DNA of 6,990 nt from an uncultured Clostridia bacterium (GTDB taxonomy: Bacteria > Bacillota > Clostridia > Oscillospirales > Oscillospiraceae), in assembly GCA_947177115.1 (NCBI GenBank), contig CAMWTG010000144.1:1-6990 (forward strand). The letters run 5' to 3'. This document shows positions 5,540 through 6,990 of the stretch, piece by piece; position 1 is the stretch's first letter, and every line of letters starts with the position of its first letter. A program made the position numbers and the translations under genes. The notes beneath the pieces were generated by a model. It was not told the origin of the DNA. It did no database searches and was given only the letters and a program-made list of their open reading frames with translations.

Positions 5540-5573
5540 AACGCCGCCCGGGGAGCTGCCCGGGCGGCGTTTT
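5540..5573. terminator. Strong intrinsic terminator shared by two convergent genes
   Basis: Arms 5540-5552 (AACGCCGCCCGGG) and 5559-5571 are perfectly complementary over 13 bases with a six-base loop. On the plus strand they are followed by TTTTGTG, a good terminator 18 bases after the flavoprotein stop. The solute-binding gene on the minus strand stops at 5585, 12 bases before the same hairpin, but its downstream side (TTGCGCAG, then TTTTC) has a poorer U-tract, so termination is probably stronger for the plus strand. Confidence 0.88.
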
Positions 5574-5584
5574 GTGCCCCACTG

Positions 5585-6990
5585 TTACCGGTTTTCATTG
5601 ACGTACAGCGTTACCCGGTTCTGGACAAGCTGGATGGTCTCGTCCAGGGTCTTGTCTCCGGCGAAATAGGGACCGATGGCATCCCAGACGGTGTCGGACA
5701 GGGCTTCGTTGGGCCAGTAGAGCTGCTTGGTGTTGTTGAGGAGCGCTTCAAAAACCGGGATATCCTCCTCTGTTGGCGAGACTCCTTTCAGTATAGGACC
5801 GCCGGGAAAAGTCAGCATATCATAAGCTTGAGAGTCATTTCTCTTTATATCGCCTGTATTTGCGGTCTCAAAGTTTTTGCGGTTAACCGGAAGCGCGATA
5901 TATATCTCGCCATCAACATAAAACCCCAGTTCCTCCATTTGATGTTGTGAGTAGACTGTCCGGACCATATCGCCCATAAATTCCCAGGCGGCTTCTTTAT
6001 TGGGGCAGGCGGAGGACATGGCCAGCACGGTCCCGGGGATGTGAAAAGAACTGCCGAAGCTGCCGTCCGCCGTGGGATAGCCAACATAGGCCACGCGCTC
6101 CTCGCCAAAAGTGGTACCTATACGAGCTACCTCAGCCAAACTGCTAACAGCTACAGCTGCCAGCATTTGTTTCCCCTCCAATCTCCTCCAGACAAGTTCT
6201 TCTTTCACTTCGTCTGCCGTAAGAGTAGTCTTGAATTCCGCTGGAAAGGTGCTTAGAAAAGTCAGCATACTGCGAAACTCCTCATTATCAAAGGAACACT
6301 GGCCTGCTTCCCAGTCGATATATTGGTCCAAGGTGGCACTGTACAGCCGGTCATACATCTCCCGCCGGGTGGAATTGTAGCTCAAGATTGTAGACCCTTC
6401 CGGCATGGTGGCAAAGGTCTCCATCAACTCTTTCACTGTCCAGCCATTACGATCTCCTACTACATTTTTTGAGCCAGCCAGCGTTTCGATGTATACATCC
6501 ATGAAAATCATATAAAGGCCACCGTTTACCTCGGCAGCCTTCATTGGTGCTTCCAGGAGCGCGTCTCGTCCCAGCTGTGGGTCATTTTCTATATAAGGCC
6601 ACAAGTCCTCCAGATACCCTTTTTGGACCAACTGCTGGTAGGGCAGCCAGTATGCCCCTTCTGGCTTTCTAAGCCGTCCAGGATAAAATCCAACATAACA
6701 GAATGGTTTATCTATGCCGTTTTTGCCTAGACGGTGGAGATCCATAATATCTGGAACCTGTCCCAAAGCCAGTTCTGTTAGGAGCCGGTCTATGCCGCCC
6801 TCGTCCGAGTAACCCAGCACCTCAATCTGTACGTCCTCGTGCTTGTTATTAAAAATATTGATCTGTCTCTTTTTTATGCCGGTTAATGGGTCCAACACGG
6901 CGTAGGTCAGAATGCCCTCCTTCGATTCTGTCCGGGGGGCGTCCCCGCCTGCGGGAGCGCAGGCGGTCAGAATCCCTGCCGCCAGCATAA
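5585..6990 (-). CDS. ABC-transporter extracellular solute-binding lipoprotein, 5' end outside window
   Basis: This is probably a family 1 (sugar/oligosaccharide-type) substrate receptor anchored outside the membrane that feeds an ABC importer. The reading frame stays open to the right edge. The only visible ATG (6986-6988) is nine codons before a lipobox LTAC (residues 7-10 counted from it), too short for a signal peptide and lacking the positive n-region, so the true start lies beyond 6990. After the lipid cysteine comes a Gly/Pro-rich linker (APAGGDAP), then a mature domain of about 455 residues. Family-like features are a first lobe ending in VPDIMDLH (about 79-86), WTVKELMETF (183-192), a W-R-x-L-E-G-K-Q-M segment (about 267-275) and the late motif NKEAAWEFMGDMV (328-340). 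The substrate cannot be told. No permease or ATPase gene is in the window; they may lie upstream. By eye the gene is AT-richer than ileS or rpe. Confidence 0.87.
   Translation of the reverse strand, partial: MLAAGILTACAPAGGDAPRTESKEGILTYAVLDPLTGIKKRQINIFNNKHEDVQIEVLGYSDEGGIDRLLTELALGQVPDIMDLHRLGKNGIDKPFCYVGFYPGRLRKPEGAYWLPYQQLVQKGYLEDLWPYIENDPQLGRDALLEAPMKAAEVNGGLYMIFMDVYIETLAGSKNVVGDRNGWTVKELMETFATMPEGSTILSYNSTRREMYDRLYSATLDQYIDWEAGQCSFDNEEFRSMLTFLSTFPAEFKTTLTADEVKEELVWRRLEGKQMLAAVAVSSLAEVARIGTTFGEERVAYVGYPTADGSFGSSFHIPGTVLAMSSACPNKEAAWEFMGDMVRTVYSQHQMEELGFYVDGEIYIALPVNRKNFETANTGDIKRNDSQAYDMLTFPGGPILKGVSPTEEDIPVFEALLNNTKQLYWPNEALSDTVWDAIGPYFAGDKTLDETIQLVQNRVTLYVNENR

Overview
The window is GC-rich and tightly packed. 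Its gene content (RecR, bacterial type-1 IleRS with a C-terminal zinc ribbon, a small zinc-ribbon protein, an Fe-S flavoprotein, a lipoprotein solute receptor) and strong AGGAGG-type ribosome binding sites suggest a Gram-positive anaerobe. The best guess is a high-GC gut member of Clostridia (Oscillospiraceae/Flavonifractor-like). That placement is inference from protein style, not a database match.

Layout: positions 1-4629 are essentially one minus-strand block. Read in the direction of transcription (right to left), a near-consensus promoter (4601-4629) drives a tandem tRNA-Ser(UGA)/tRNA-Ser(GCU) pair, which ends at a nested double terminator hairpin (4291-4356). Next come a folded palindromic repeat (4199-4283), a 70-residue zinc-ribbon protein of DUF6487 type with a GTG start, and ileS 34 bases further on. 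After ileS there is a 257-base gap holding a 34-base near-perfect palindrome, then rpe and, 4 bases later, the start of recR, which runs off the left edge. The right side is different: a plus-strand iron-sulfur flavoprotein gene (4904-5521) with its own likely promoter converges on a minus-strand solute-binding lipoprotein gene (5585-6990, 5' end outside the window). The two share a strong hairpin terminator. The 327-base stretch 4577-4903 has no gene; it holds the tRNA promoter, a small inverted repeat, a second palindromic repeat (4702-4783) and the flavoprotein promoter.

Function: the minus-strand block is housekeeping: serine tRNAs and isoleucyl-tRNA synthetase for translation, ribulose-phosphate 3-epimerase for the pentose phosphate pathway, and RecR for recombinational repair. 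Nothing links them as one pathway; they look like neighbours sharing transcription. The flavoprotein (redox) and the solute receptor (uptake) are separate units. I found no phage, CRISPR, transposase or defence genes. The most interesting material is non-coding: two multi-hairpin palindromic elements on either side of the tRNA-Ser pair, the nested terminator, and the long palindrome after ileS. I do not see a clear previously undescribed system.
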